Assembly: GCA_964384945.1 (NCBI GenBank)
Contig: CAYLMK010000018.1
Span: forward strand, 42,231-106,230
Length of the DNA stretch: 64,000 bases
Source: S015-6 sp964384945
Lineage (GTDB): Bacteria; Desulfobacterota; DSWW01
Direction: 5' to 3'
Shown: piece by piece, positions 42,805 through 51,374 of the stretch
Layout of the letters: each line of letters starts with the position of its first letter
Numbering within the stretch: the first letter of the stretch is position 1
Notes under the pieces: generated by a model
The model's input: the letters and a program-made list of their open reading frames with translations, nothing else
Told to the model about the DNA's origin: nothing
Databases searched by the model: none
Translations under genes and position numbers: made by a program

Positions 42805-44259
42805 TCACACTTGCGGTACGGCCTTCCAGTAGTACCCGTAAAAATCCCTCACGTTGTCGTAATACTTGATCCGGAACGACATCTTGGTGGGGAGACCGAC
42901 CTTGACGTCGGACAGCTCGCAGTCCGTGAAGTCGTACAGGGCCCGGCCGCCTCCCTCGAACTGGACGAGCCCGTAGATGGCCGGAGGATCCACGGAGACG
43001 GCCAGCATGTCCCCCGTGTAGCTCTTGATCACGCCCTTCTTGTCGGCGAACTCATGGTCGACCTGGGAGTCCACCGCATTGCAGGACGGATTCACGCACA
43101 TCCTGAGTTTCGGGTACTGGGGCGTTCCGCACTTCGTGCACTGTCCGCCGACCAGCCCCAGGACCTGCTTCCGGTGCCTCCAGAGGGCGGAAAGGGCCGT
43201 CTGTTTGTTGGCCTCGGCCCGGATGCCCATCTCCACGTTGACGATGTCCCGGAACTTCTGAAGCTTGGAATACTGCAGCTCTTCCTTGCGGTTGGCCAGG
43301 GAGCCTTTCACCCCGTTGCGGGCAGGCAGCTTCTGGATGTTCTCCGTCACTTCGAAGAGCAGGGCGTCGCATCCCTGCCCGAAGCTGGCCACCACGATCT
43401 TGTCCCCGGGCCGGGCCGTTTCGAGAGCGGAGGCGAACATGAGCAGCGGGTGGGCGGCGCCGGTGTCGCCGACCTTGTCGGCCAGGTTGTCCTGGATCTT
43501 GTCGGGCGAGGCCTTCAGCGGCTTGGCAAGGCTCTGATGCACTCCCTTGGACAGGTAGCAGGGGTAGACCACCTTGGACACCTTGTCCATCGTCACGCCG
43601 CATTTCTCCAGCAGGCCCGCGATGGCGGCCGGGATGATCTTGCTGAACCCTTCCTCCCGGATCCAGCGCTCTTCCCATCCGTAGTCGAATTTCGAGTTGG
43701 CGCCGCGGTACGTGGGAACGAAATCGCATGAGACCGAGTGGGCCCCCTTGAACTCCGCGATCACGTTGTCCTTGCCCAGGAGCATCGCGGCGGCGCCGTC
43801 GCCGAACCACATCTCGAAGAACCAGGCGGACTTCGTCTGGCGCGCGTCGGAGGCCGCGACCAGCACGCTGTCCTTCCCCTCCCCCCGGACCGCGTCGATC
43901 CCGGTCAGAAGGGCGGTCGTGCCGCTCTTGAGCGAGGCCGTGAAGTCCGCCGTGACAAGGCCCGCCTCGGGCAGGTTCAGCGCAGCGGCCAGGATGCCGC
44001 AGTTCTGGCGGTCCTTGAAAGGCAAGCTGGTCGAGGCCAGGTAGGCCGCGTTCACCTTGCCCTTGTCCATGCCGACCAGGCAGTCCCTGGCCGCCGCAAC
44101 GGCCATGGTCATGGCATCCTCGTCCCAGTTGCACATGCTCCGTTCGCCGCCGGCCGCGGTGATCAGGCCGGGCGCGAACCAGCCCATGCTTTGAATGATC
44201 GACATCCGATTGAGACGCCTCTTGGGAATGTAGGCGCCGTAAGCTGTGATCCCTACCAT
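42805..44259 (-). CDS. HMG-CoA-synthase-like/DUF35 (OB-fold) fusion lacking the catalytic Cys
   Basis: 484 residues. Residues 1 to about 350 follow the KAS-III/HMG-CoA synthase fold: VGITAYGAYIPKRRLNR, WFGDGAAAMLLG, and SFGQGCDALLFEV. At the nucleophile the sequence is TADFTASLKSGTTAL, with Leu110 where the family has Cys, so it cannot act as a normal synthase. From about 370 a zinc ribbon (CTKCGTPQYPKLRMC plus NPSC) and an OB-fold (DUF35) follow. It is probably a structural or channelling partner of the thiolase encoded next, as in archaeal thiolase/HMGCS/DUF35 assemblies. GGAGGAG precedes the ATG. First gene of the unit behind the TetR gene. Confidence 0.88.
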   Translation of the reverse strand: MVGITAYGAYIPKRRLNRMSIIQSMGWFAPGLITAAGGERSMCNWDEDAMTMAVAAARDCLVGMDKGKVNAAYLASTSLPFKDRQNCGILAAALNLPEAGLVTADFTASLKSGTTALLTGIDAVRGEGKDSVLVAASDARQTKSAWFFEMWFGDGAAAMLLGKDNVIAEFKGAHSVSCDFVPTYRGANSKFDYGWEERWIREEGFSKIIPAAIAGLLEKCGVTMDKVSKVVYPCYLSKGVHQSLAKPLKASPDKIQDNLADKVGDTGAAHPLLMFASALETARPGDKIVVASFGQGCDALLFEVTENIQKLPARNGVKGSLANRKEELQYSKLQKFRDIVNVEMGIRAEANKQTALSALWRHRKQVLGLVGGQCTKCGTPQYPKLRMCVNPSCNAVDSQVDHEFADKKGVIKSYTGDMLAVSVDPPAIYGLVQFEGGGRALYDFTDCELSDVKVGLPTKMSFRIKYYDNVRDFYGYYWKAVPQV

Positions 44260-44290
44260 CTTCTCTCCTCCTGTTCGCGTCTTCGAGTTT

Positions 44291-45004
44291 TTACAGGTTT
44301 GCCGAAGTCTTCACACGCTTCGCCGTTTCAGCCGGTTCCTTCAGGGCCGCCCCCTCCAAGGGCCGCCGCGCGGAAAGTTGCTTCGCCCCCCCGTGCACCA
44401 TGGCGGCTATCGTATCCGCCCACCCGTCCAGGTCCTCTCCACGATCCCGGGTTGCGTACATGACAACGTAAAACAGGAGATTGACCGCCGCCTGGGCCAG
44501 CCGCTCCGTATTGTAGGGACGCGACAATCCCGCCTCGATGAACTGCTCGAGGCCCTTTTGCAGCGGATCGATGAAATCCTGAAAAAGCTTTCGGTAATAC
44601 CGGCTGAACTCCGAATCTCTTCCCAGCCCGTCCCTGCGCAGGATCTCGAAGAGGTCCCGTTCCCGGAGCGACTCCTCGAGGATCCTCGCGATCGGGCCCC
44701 GGAGAAGATCGAGGGTGGGATTGTCCTTGGGCAGGCGCCGACGAGCCTCGAGGAACTCGCGGATTCCGTCCTCGGTGATACTCCTGAGCCTGTGGGAGAG
44801 TTCCTCGACAATGGCGAGATAGATCCCCCGCTTGTCCCGAAAGTTGTTGTAGAAGGCCCCGGTCGTCACGCCCGCCTGCGAGGTGATGGAGCGCAGGGTC
44901 GTCCCGGAGAAGCCTTTCCTCGCAAACTCCTTCCGGGCCACCGACATGAGACGCGCTCTGGTCTCGGCCTTGTTCTGCTCTCGCTTGGTAGGCTGCCGGG
45001 ACAC
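44291..45004 (-). CDS. TetR-family transcriptional regulator
   Basis: 237 residues. The DNA-binding domain is RARLMSVARKEFARKGFSGT, TLRSITSQAGVTTGAFYNNF, RDKRGIYLAIVEEL. The C-terminal domain is helical and long enough for an acyl-CoA-type ligand pocket. It lies 31 nt upstream of the HMG-CoA-synthase-like gene on the same strand, so it probably controls that module and itself. Two palindromes at 45094-45123 precede it. Confidence 0.92.
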   Translation of the reverse strand: MSRQPTKREQNKAETRARLMSVARKEFARKGFSGTTLRSITSQAGVTTGAFYNNFRDKRGIYLAIVEELSHRLRSITEDGIREFLEARRRLPKDNPTLDLLRGPIARILEESLRERDLFEILRRDGLGRDSEFSRYYRKLFQDFIDPLQKGLEQFIEAGLSRPYNTERLAQAAVNLLFYVVMYATRDRGEDLDGWADTIAAMVHGGAKQLSARRPLEGAALKEPAETAKRVKTSANL

Positions 45005-45093
45005 GGGTACCTTTCGCGGCCCCTTTTGTTGGCGGGCCGGGTTCTCCGGGATCCGACGAAGGGGAAGAAAACGGTGGCCGGACTAGGTTTAAA

Positions 45094-45123
45094 CTGAATC
45101 TTCATTCAGATAACAATCGTTAT
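45094..45123. promoter_or_regulatory. Tandem palindromic operators upstream of the TetR gene
   Basis: CTGAAT-CTTC-ATTCAG (45094-45109) is directly followed by ATAAC-AATC-GTTAT (45110-45123). Both have perfect arms with 4-nt centres. Read on the minus strand the first contains TGAATGAAGATTCA, close in style to operators of TetR-type fatty-acid regulators. They lie about 90 bp upstream of the TetR start in the only AT-rich spot of the gap. Confidence 0.6.
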
Positions 45124-45177
45124 TTAGCATACCTCCGACCCGCAGTCAAGGGAATTCTTCCCGGGATTCTCCGCGGG

Positions 45178-45831
45178 TCAGCACTTCTCAAGAGAGGCCC
45201 GGAGCCCTTCCCCGTCCCACTCGATCCGCGCATAGCCCCCCTGGGCGAGCATTCCGGGGTTGATGACGAGGGCGGAGCCCACCTGATCGGTGCCGACGGC
45301 CTCATGGATGTGCCCGCAGATGCAGACGTTGCAGTCCGCCTCTTCAAGGAACCGGCGTACGGCCGTGCTCCCCACATGCTCTCCGCTCCGCACACGGTCC
45401 ACCCGCGTGTCGGCCGGCGGCGGGTGCGAGAAAAGGATCTTGACGCGGGCCTTCTTCACGGCTGCATAGGCCTTCCGGAGCCGGGTATCGAGTTCCCTCT
45501 CGGAGAACTCGCTCGGGGTGCCGAAAGGGGTCGGCGGGGAGCCTCCCAGCCCGAAGAGTCCCACGTCTCCCAGGAGCACCCCCCGGCCGTTCAGATTGAT
45601 GCCCATTTCGGAGAACATCGCGTCCACTTCCGCCTCGTCCATGTTTCCGATGTGGGCATAGACCTTTGCGTTCAGGTCCGAGAGTGCCTCGAGGACCGCC
45701 CGGGCCTCGGGCCGGCCGCCCCGGAGGGTCAGATCCCCGTTGACGACAACGCAGTCGGCCCGGCGGATCTCGGGTATCTTGCGCGCCCTGTCCGGCCGCA
45801 TGTGGACATCGCCGAAGGCTATGATCAGCAT
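45178..45831 (-). CDS. Metallophosphoesterase (calcineurin-like)
   Basis: 217 residues with the family's metal motifs in order: FGDVHMRPD (GDxH), VVNGDLTLRGG (GD), AHIGNMDEAEVD (GN-D variant), FSHPPPADTR and CGHIHEAVG (GHxH). These bind two metals in phosphodiesterases of the YfcE/MJ0936 type. The exact substrate is unknown; such proteins cleave phosphodiester or nucleotide bonds. It stands alone and points away from the thioesterase gene. Confidence 0.88.
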   Translation of the reverse strand: MLIIAFGDVHMRPDRARKIPEIRRADCVVVNGDLTLRGGRPEARAVLEALSDLNAKVYAHIGNMDEAEVDAMFSEMGINLNGRGVLLGDVGLFGLGGSPPTPFGTPSEFSERELDTRLRKAYAAVKKARVKILFSHPPPADTRVDRVRSGEHVGSTAVRRFLEEADCNVCICGHIHEAVGTDQVGSALVINPGMLAQGGYARIEWDGEGLRASLEKC

Positions 45832-46014
45832 CTGTCGCCCCTTGAGCAGGCTCTCGATTCAGGGTTGCGGTTCTGCCGGGTCTTGGTTGCCTTTTCCCGC
45901 AGAAGCCATAAGATAGTGCATCCGTGCGAGCCCTGTCCACAGGAGTGAGTCCCGCAGCTTCCAGAGGGCTCAAGGCGGAGGGAATCGGTTCCAGCAGACA
46001 GGAGGCCTCGACCG

Positions 46015-46419
46015 ATGGATTCCGTGCGAAAGGCGCTCGAAAGGGATGCGTACGCCTCCCACCTGGGAATCGAATTGCTCGACCTGGCCCCCGGGAGCGC
46101 CCGGGCCCGCATGCCCGTGCAGGCCTTTCACGGCAATATGCACGGCATGGTGCACGGAGGGGCCATCTTCAGCCTGGCCGATTTCGCCTTCCAGGCCGCC
46201 TCGAACTCCCACGGGGTCCTGGCGGTGGCGGTGCAGGCCGGCATCACCTACCTGCAGGCCCCCGGCTCGAAGGCGCTCTACGCAGAGGCGAGCGAGGTTT
46301 CCCGGACCCGCCGGCTGGCCACCTACGCGATTCGGGTCACAGAGGAGGGGGACAGGCTGGTGGCCCTGTTTCAGGGCACCGTGTACCGCATGCCGGAAAA
46401 GCCCTTCAGCACCGATTAG
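46015..46419 (+). CDS. PaaI-type hotdog thioesterase
   Basis: 134 residues: YASHLGIELLDLAPGSARAR, then FHGNMHGMVHGGAIFSLADF, with the HGG-x(4)-LAD signature holding the catalytic Asp and the His-Gly-Gly turn, then YLQAPGSKALYAEAS. This is the PaaI/YbgC-like acyl-CoA thioesterase family, closer to canonical PaaI than the 39091 protein. It is monocistronic and divergent from the phosphoesterase across a 183-nt gap with no visible motif. Confidence 0.9.
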   Translation: MDSVRKALERDAYASHLGIELLDLAPGSARARMPVQAFHGNMHGMVHGGAIFSLADFAFQAASNSHGVLAVAVQAGITYLQAPGSKALYAEASEVSRTRRLATYAIRVTEEGDRLVALFQGTVYRMPEKPFSTD

Positions 46420-46646
46420 CGCATCCGCATGAGCTGCCGTACCTCGGGCGAGAACTCCGGCTTGTGCAGAGAACCCCCCGTTTGATACCCTGCGGAACGA
46501 GATGGATCTGGAGCGCGTGGTTCTTGAACCGGATCAACGCGCTCCCGGGCCACCCGCGAAGGCCCTTCCGTCCGATCACCGGGGATTCCTTCCTTCTTTG
46601 ATCCGACGCTCGTCACGGCGAGCAATCTCGCCGCTTCGCCCGCGGC
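46420..46646. other. Gene-free gap with hairpins at its right end
   Basis: No gene is supported in this 227-bp stretch between the convergent thioesterase and RmuC genes. CGGCGAG/CTCGCCG (46616-46622 and 46627-46633) and, crossing the RmuC stop, CCGCGGC/GCCGCGG (46640-46646 and 46650-46656) form two GC hairpins. They are likely the 3'-end structures of the minus-strand transcript. Confidence 0.4.
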
Positions 46647-47951
46647 TCAGCCGCGGCGGATGGAATCCGGCTGGTTGTCTCCGGCGGACGCTTCCTCATG
46701 CGGCAGGCCCCTTGCGGCGCCGCCCGCTCCCTCGCCGTCCTCATCGACCGGCGGGTCGGTCGCCGCCAGAATTCCCTGTTCCCGGCGTATCCTGTCGATC
46801 TCCCGGAGGGGCCGTTCCAGCTGATTCCTGCGGGTGGAGACCAGATGATCGAACTCCTGCCCGGCGTCTTCGAGCCGCCTGCCCAGCTTCTCCATGGAGC
46901 GCACGAAGGCCTCCCACTGCTTCTGGAAGCTCGCCATGTGGGCGAGCACCTCGGAGGTCGTCTTCTCCAGGTTGAAGGTCTCCACCGCCTGGCGAATCAC
47001 GGACAGGACGGCGTAAAGCGTGAGCGGGGAACAGAGGATGACACGGCTCCGCAGGGCCTCGTCGAGAAGAGTCGAATCCTCCTCCAGGATGAAGGCATGC
47101 AAGGCCTCGTTCGGAATGAAGAGAAGGGCGTATCCCAGGGTGTTCTCTTCCGGGTTGATATACTCCCGGCTCGTGATCTCGCGGACCCGTGCCCGTACGT
47201 CTTTCAGAAAGCGGCTCTTCCGCCGGTCCTTCTCGCCGTCTTCTTGCGCTTCGAGGTAGCGGAGATAGTTCTCGAAGGGAAACTTCACGTCCATGTGGAT
47301 CTGCAGTCCCTGCGGAAGAAGGAAGGTGAAATCGGGCCTGCCGCCCGATCCCTCCAGGGTCTTCTGCCTACGGTAGTTGATCCCTTCCTGGAAGCCGCAG
47401 AGGCGCAGGACGTCCTCGGCCATCCGCTCTCCCCACTGGCCCCTGGCGCGCGAGCTGGACAAGGCCTCCCGGAGTTGTTGGGCGGTCTCCTGCAGCCTCG
47501 TCGTCCCCTCGGCCGCTTTTCTGAGTTGCTCTGTCAGCTCCCCGTATTTCCTGTCTCGGTCCCGCTCAAAGGCGGTCACCATCTCTTCAACCTTCTTCAG
47601 CTCCGAACGCATCGCCTCGATGGATCGATCGATGAGCTGCCGCTTCCCCTCGAGTTCGCTCGAGGCGGCCTCCGTGTGGTGCCCCAGGCTCTCCCGGGCG
47701 AGCTGAAGAAAGGCCTCGCTGTTCTTTGCCAGAACGTCCAGGGACAGGCTGCCGAAGGCCTCCCTCACGCGCTGCAGGATCGCCTCGACCTCCTGGTTCC
47801 GCTGTTCCCCGGCCTGCCGGAGCGCCTCCCGCAGGGCGCGCTCCGAGGCCCTTCTCCTGAAAAGGAGGAAAAGCGCGATGATGATGAGCGCGGCCAGGCC
47901 CAGGGCCGTCCGGAACAACGGGGATTCATAGAGGGCCGTGAGTTCGGTCAT
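46647..47951 (-). CDS. rmuC: RmuC-family DNA recombination protein
   Basis: 434 residues. An N-terminal membrane helix (ALGLAALIIIALFLLF) is followed by a coiled coil (about 35-180, rich in Glu, Arg, Gln) and then the RmuC nuclease-like domain: RGQWGERMAEDVLRLCGFQE, GGRPDFTFLLPQG, MDVKFPFENYLRYLEAQ, and LGYALLFIPNEALHAFI. RmuC limits inversions and is thought to act on aberrant DNA structures. The start is placed at ATG 47951 just before the membrane helix; the upstream open frame is arginine-rich noise. It follows the zinc transporter genes after a 245-nt gap that holds nothing recognisable. Confidence 0.92.
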   Translation of the reverse strand: MTELTALYESPLFRTALGLAALIIIALFLLFRRRASERALREALRQAGEQRNQEVEAILQRVREAFGSLSLDVLAKNSEAFLQLARESLGHHTEAASSELEGKRQLIDRSIEAMRSELKKVEEMVTAFERDRDRKYGELTEQLRKAAEGTTRLQETAQQLREALSSSRARGQWGERMAEDVLRLCGFQEGINYRRQKTLEGSGGRPDFTFLLPQGLQIHMDVKFPFENYLRYLEAQEDGEKDRRKSRFLKDVRARVREITSREYINPEENTLGYALLFIPNEALHAFILEEDSTLLDEALRSRVILCSPLTLYAVLSVIRQAVETFNLEKTTSEVLAHMASFQKQWEAFVRSMEKLGRRLEDAGQEFDHLVSTRRNQLERPLREIDRIRREQGILAATDPPVDEDGEGAGGAARGLPHEEASAGDNQPDSIRRG

Positions 47952-48196
47952 CGGAGCGTCTTGCCGTTGGATTTGCGGGAAAGCATACAGATTCCCGCCC
48001 GCGGGGACAATCCTCGGTCGCGGGCCGAGGCGGGCACAGGTTCGGACCTTTCGGCACCGGAGATCCAGGGCCGCCCGCCGGTCCCCGCAGCGCTCGGCAG
48101 GGGGACGGCCGGGGCGGCCTCCCCGGCGTTTCCCTATCCGCACGGTCCGGCCCTGCGGGAGGCCGAGCCCGGGCCCTTTTTCCGGGCCGGAGGGTG

Positions 48197-49003
48197 CTAG
48201 GGGATCAGGGCGGAGCGGCGGACCGTCAGGCACAGCAGGAAGACCGCGGTCGACAGCAGCACGATCGTGCCGGCCGGCGGCAGGTCCCACAGGGCCGCCG
48301 CCAGAAGCCCTGCAAGGACCGTGGCCATCGAAATACCTGCGGAGAGCCAGATGGCCTGGCGGAAGCTCCGGGCGACCTGCAGCCCTGCCGCCGCCGGGAT
48401 GATGATCATGGCCGCCACCAGGAGGATCCCGACCACCTTCATGGCCAGGACGACGGTCACGGCGCTGAGAACTGCAAGGATCGAGCTGAGCAGATCCACC
48501 CGGATTCCGGAGACGCGCGCTGCGTCCTCGTCAAAGGTCATAAAGAAGAATTCATGATAAAAGAAGACGACCATGCCGATCACCGTGGCGGCCAGGAAGG
48601 CCGACAGCCAGACCTCGGAGGGCCGGATGGCCAGCACGTTGCCGAAGACATACCCGAAAAGGTTCACGTTGAAGCTGCCTGCCAGGCTCACGACCAGGAT
48701 GCCCAGCGCCATGCCGCAGCTCGCCGTGATCCCGATCGCGGTGTCGCCGTGGATGCCGGCCTTCTGCTTGAGTTTGAGCATTCCCAGGGCGCCCAGGACC
48801 GCGACCACGACCGCGGAGACCAGGGGAAGCACCTGAAGGAAAAGCCCGACCGCGATCCCGCCGAAGGCCACCTCGGCCAGCCCGTGGCCCAGCATGGCGT
48901 CCCGGCGCAGGATCAGGAACACACCCAGCACCGAGCAGGCAAGCGCGACCAGAAGGCCTGCGAGCAGGGCCCGCTGCATGAAGGGGTAACCGAGGATTTC
49001 CAT
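48197..49003 (-). CDS. znuB: Metal ABC transporter permease (ZnuB family)
   Basis: 268 residues with about seven to eight membrane helices. Family motifs include FLILRRDAMLGHGLAEVAFG (about 28-47), LGILVVSLAGSFNVNLFGYV, and VVGILLVAAMIIIPAAAGLQ near 207. This is the ABC-3 permease for zinc or manganese. It forms a transporter with the ATPase encoded 10 nt upstream and the binding lipoprotein before that. The palindrome and divergent Fur-family gene suggest zinc control. Confidence 0.93.
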   Translation of the reverse strand: MEILGYPFMQRALLAGLLVALACSVLGVFLILRRDAMLGHGLAEVAFGGIAVGLFLQVLPLVSAVVVAVLGALGMLKLKQKAGIHGDTAIGITASCGMALGILVVSLAGSFNVNLFGYVFGNVLAIRPSEVWLSAFLAATVIGMVVFFYHEFFFMTFDEDAARVSGIRVDLLSSILAVLSAVTVVLAMKVVGILLVAAMIIIPAAAGLQVARSFRQAIWLSAGISMATVLAGLLAAALWDLPPAGTIVLLSTAVFLLCLTVRRSALIP

Positions 49004-49013
49004 GAGGAAAACC

Positions 49014-49775
49014 TTAATGCTCGTGTTGAATGATGTGTGCCCGGCCGCCGTAGGCCTCGAGCAGGTGATCGGTCGAGCAGAACTCCTCGTGGCTCCCGTG
49101 GAAGTAGAGCCTCTGGTTGATGCAGGCCACCTTGTTCACATGCCTCGTCACCACACCCACGTTGTGGGTCGAGAAGACGACCGTGAGGCCCTTTTCCCGG
49201 TTCAGGCGGTCCAGCATTGCGTAGAACGTGTTCTGCGAGGCCGCGTCCACCCCTGCCGTGGGCTCGTCCAGGATGAGGATCTCCGGGGAGGAAACCAGGG
49301 CCCTTGCGATGAACACCCGCTGTTGCTGCCCTCCGGAGAGTTCTCCGATCGGACGGTGGAGCTTGTCCTGCATGCCCACCGCCTCCAGGGCATCCAGCAC
49401 TCGCGACCGCCTTTGCCCCGGCGGCACCCGCCTTCGACTTCCCCTGCTCACCAGTCCCATGCCCACCACCTCCTGCACGGAAGCGGGAAAGAGGGGATCG
49501 AAGTGCGTGGCCTTCTGGGGCACATATCCGATCCTTTCCCACTCCCGAAACTCCCGGACAGGGGTCCCGAAGAGGGAAACGGCCCCACGGGTCGGCTCGA
49601 GCAGGCCGAGCATGATCTTGATGAGGGTGGTCTTCCCGGATCCGTTCGGGCCGATCACGGCGAGGAAGTCCCCGGGCTCGATCGCAAGCTCGATATCGAC
49701 GAGCACCGGATCTCTCCGGTAGCGATACGCGACGTCCTCGACCCGGACGAGCGCGTGACTATCCTTCACATTCAA
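49014..49775 (-). CDS. znuC: Metal ABC transporter ATP-binding protein (ZnuC family)
   Basis: 253 residues with Walker A GPNGSGKTT (about 44-52), Q-loop YVPQKATHFDPLFP, signature LSGGQQQR, Walker B ILILDEPTAGVD and the H-loop STHN. The D-loop and family features are those of the ZnuC/MntA group. The C-terminal tail ends in IIQHEH. Its start overlaps the end of the binding-protein gene by 17 nt, so it is translationally coupled. Confidence 0.94.
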   Translation of the reverse strand: MNVKDSHALVRVEDVAYRYRRDPVLVDIELAIEPGDFLAVIGPNGSGKTTLIKIMLGLLEPTRGAVSLFGTPVREFREWERIGYVPQKATHFDPLFPASVQEVVGMGLVSRGSRRRVPPGQRRSRVLDALEAVGMQDKLHRPIGELSGGQQQRVFIARALVSSPEILILDEPTAGVDAASQNTFYAMLDRLNREKGLTVVFSTHNVGVVTRHVNKVACINQRLYFHGSHEEFCSTDHLLEAYGGRAHIIQHEH

Positions 49776-50697
49776 GCCCTTTCTTCAGGCTTTCCAGGTT
49801 CTCCCCCAGGATCGAGAGGAACGTCGCCCCGCCGGCGAACTCCTTGGCGGTCAAGTTGGCGCCCGGATTCAGGACGAGCGTCCCGGCGCCGATCTCTTCG
49901 GCAACGACCCGGCTCAGCCTCGGGTTGATCAGGGTCTCGAAGAAGATGTGCTTCACCTTTGCGGCCCTTGCGGTTTCAATGACCTCGGCCAGCCGCTGAG
50001 GCGTGGGCTCGGAATCCGCGCTGACCCCGTAAAGCGGGATCTGCTCGAGCCCGTAGCGTCGGGCAAGGTAGGCGAAGGCCGAGTGGCCGCCCACAATGAG
50101 GTAGCGCTGGCGGCACCGGGCCAACGTCTCCTTGTAACGCTCGTCCATGACATGGAGTTTCTCGCTGTATTCGCGGGCATTGGCCCGATAATACGCCTCC
50201 CCCGCCGGATCGATCGCCGAAAGCGCCTCGGCGATCCTCGCCACGATCCGCTGGTCGAGTTGCAGATCGAGCCAGACATGGGGATCGCGGCCGCGAGACC
50301 CCTCCTCTCCGTGCCGGGCAGGGTGCCCCTGCTCGATCATGTCGAGGCCCTCGGTCGCCACCATTACCTTCAGGCCCTTGCGCGCGGCGCCCCGGACGAC
50401 ATCGCCGGCCCACGGCTCGAGGTCCTGGCTCACGCACAGGAAGAGGTCCGCCTTCGAGATGGCCACGAGATCGCTCGCCTTGGGCTCCCACGCGTGGGGC
50501 TCGACCCCCGGAGGCAGGAGCAGACTCACGTCGGCCCGTTCTCCGGCCACGGCCCGGGCGAACTCGTAAAGGGGAAAGAGGCTGCAGACGACCTCGGGCT
50601 TCTCGGGCGCTTCCGTGCCGCGGCACGCCGGAACCAGGGTCAGGCAGGCGGCCGCACAGCCAAGGAGCCCTGCTTGCCACCACTTCCGATTTTCCAT
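49759..50697 (-). CDS. znuA: Zinc/metal-binding lipoprotein of the ABC transporter (ZnuA family)
   Basis: 312 residues. The signal ends in the lipobox TLVPAC, so it is a lipoprotein. Metal-binding His are at GVEPHAWEP (about 68), DPHVWLD (about 138), GGHSAFAYLARRYG (about 204) and the distal acidic residue around FETLINPRL. A short charged segment GHPARHGEEGSRGRD before DPHVWLD stands where ZnuA proteins carry a His/acid-rich loop. The arrangement znuA-znuC-znuB is complete. A 15-bp perfect palindrome lies about 50 bp upstream of the start. Confidence 0.93.
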   Translation of the reverse strand: MENRKWWQAGLLGCAAACLTLVPACRGTEAPEKPEVVCSLFPLYEFARAVAGERADVSLLLPPGVEPHAWEPKASDLVAISKADLFLCVSQDLEPWAGDVVRGAARKGLKVMVATEGLDMIEQGHPARHGEEGSRGRDPHVWLDLQLDQRIVARIAEALSAIDPAGEAYYRANAREYSEKLHVMDERYKETLARCRQRYLIVGGHSAFAYLARRYGLEQIPLYGVSADSEPTPQRLAEVIETARAAKVKHIFFETLINPRLSRVVAEEIGAGTLVLNPGANLTAKEFAGGATFLSILGENLESLKKGLECEG

Positions 50698-50745
50698 GCG
50701 CCGGTTCCTCCTTTACGGAAGAGTATATTGCTCCACCGCCTCAAG

Positions 50746-50760
50746 TGCAACGCAGTTGCA
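50746..50760. promoter_or_regulatory. Candidate Fur-family (zinc) operator
   Basis: TGCAAC-GCA-GTTGCA, a perfect 6+3+6 palindrome in the gap between divergent znuA and the Fur-family gene, about 50 bp upstream of znuA. Its position and symmetry fit a Zur-type site controlling both directions. Confidence 0.6.
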
Positions 50761-50906
50761 GGGAACGGCGTGCCCGTTCCGCCGGTCCTTCCAGCCTGCC
50801 CGCCCGGCGTCCGCCGCCGGTTGCGATCGCACCGCAATCTTCCTATAGTGTGGCTGCGAGGGAGTCGTCGTTCCGGAAGGGGGCGGGAAAGGAGGGCCTT
50901 TCTTCC

Positions 50907-51374
50907 ATGAAGCGCAATGCCGACAAGGGCGGGCGGCCCGCGCCGGCCGAGGACGAACCAGCGGCCAGGACCCTGCGTAACGCCGGGCTCAGGATCACCA
51001 CGTGCAGGACCTCCCTGCTGCATCTCCTCCTCCAGGCAGAAGAGCCGCTTTCACAGAAGGATCTGACGGCAAGCCTCGAGGAACAGGGGTTCAACCGCGT
51101 GACGATCTACCGGGCCCTGGAGACCTTTCTGGCGTCATCGATCGTGCACAGGATCGTCACCGAGGACCGGACCTGGCGCTTTGCCATAACCCGCTGCGGC
51201 CACCGAGGCCATTGTCACCCCCACTTCACCTGCCGCGGGTGCGGCAGGATCCGGTGCCTGGAGGGGGTGTCCATACCCTCCGTCCGCGCGGAAGGGCACC
51301 GTATCGAGGCACAGGCCATGTACCTGTGGGGGCTCTGCCCATCCTGTCTGCGAAAGGAGCGGCCGGCCCGATGA
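50907..51374 (+). CDS. Fur-family metalloregulator, probably Zur-like
   Basis: 155 residues. The winged-helix domain is ITTCRTSLLHLLLQAEEPLS, QKDLTASLEEQGFNRVTIYR with the recognition helix NRVTIYRALETF. The dimerisation part has GHCHPHFTCRGCGRIRCLEG and the last CPSCL, the two Cys pairs (CxxC...CxxC) that hold structural zinc in Fur, Zur and PerR. Divergence from znuACB makes zinc sensing the best guess. AGGAGG lies about 11 nt before ATG 50907. Its stop overlaps the NrnA-like start (ATGA). Confidence 0.88.
   Translation: MKRNADKGGRPAPAEDEPAARTLRNAGLRITTCRTSLLHLLLQAEEPLSQKDLTASLEEQGFNRVTIYRALETFLASSIVHRIVTEDRTWRFAITRCGHRGHCHPHFTCRGCGRIRCLEGVSIPSVRAEGHRIEAQAMYLWGLCPSCLRKERPAR

Noticed and set aside
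46416..46625. Short minus-strand open frame downstream of RmuC
   Set aside because: Reads like a possible transposase scrap (HKPEFSPEVRQLMRMR) but is too short and ambiguous to support.
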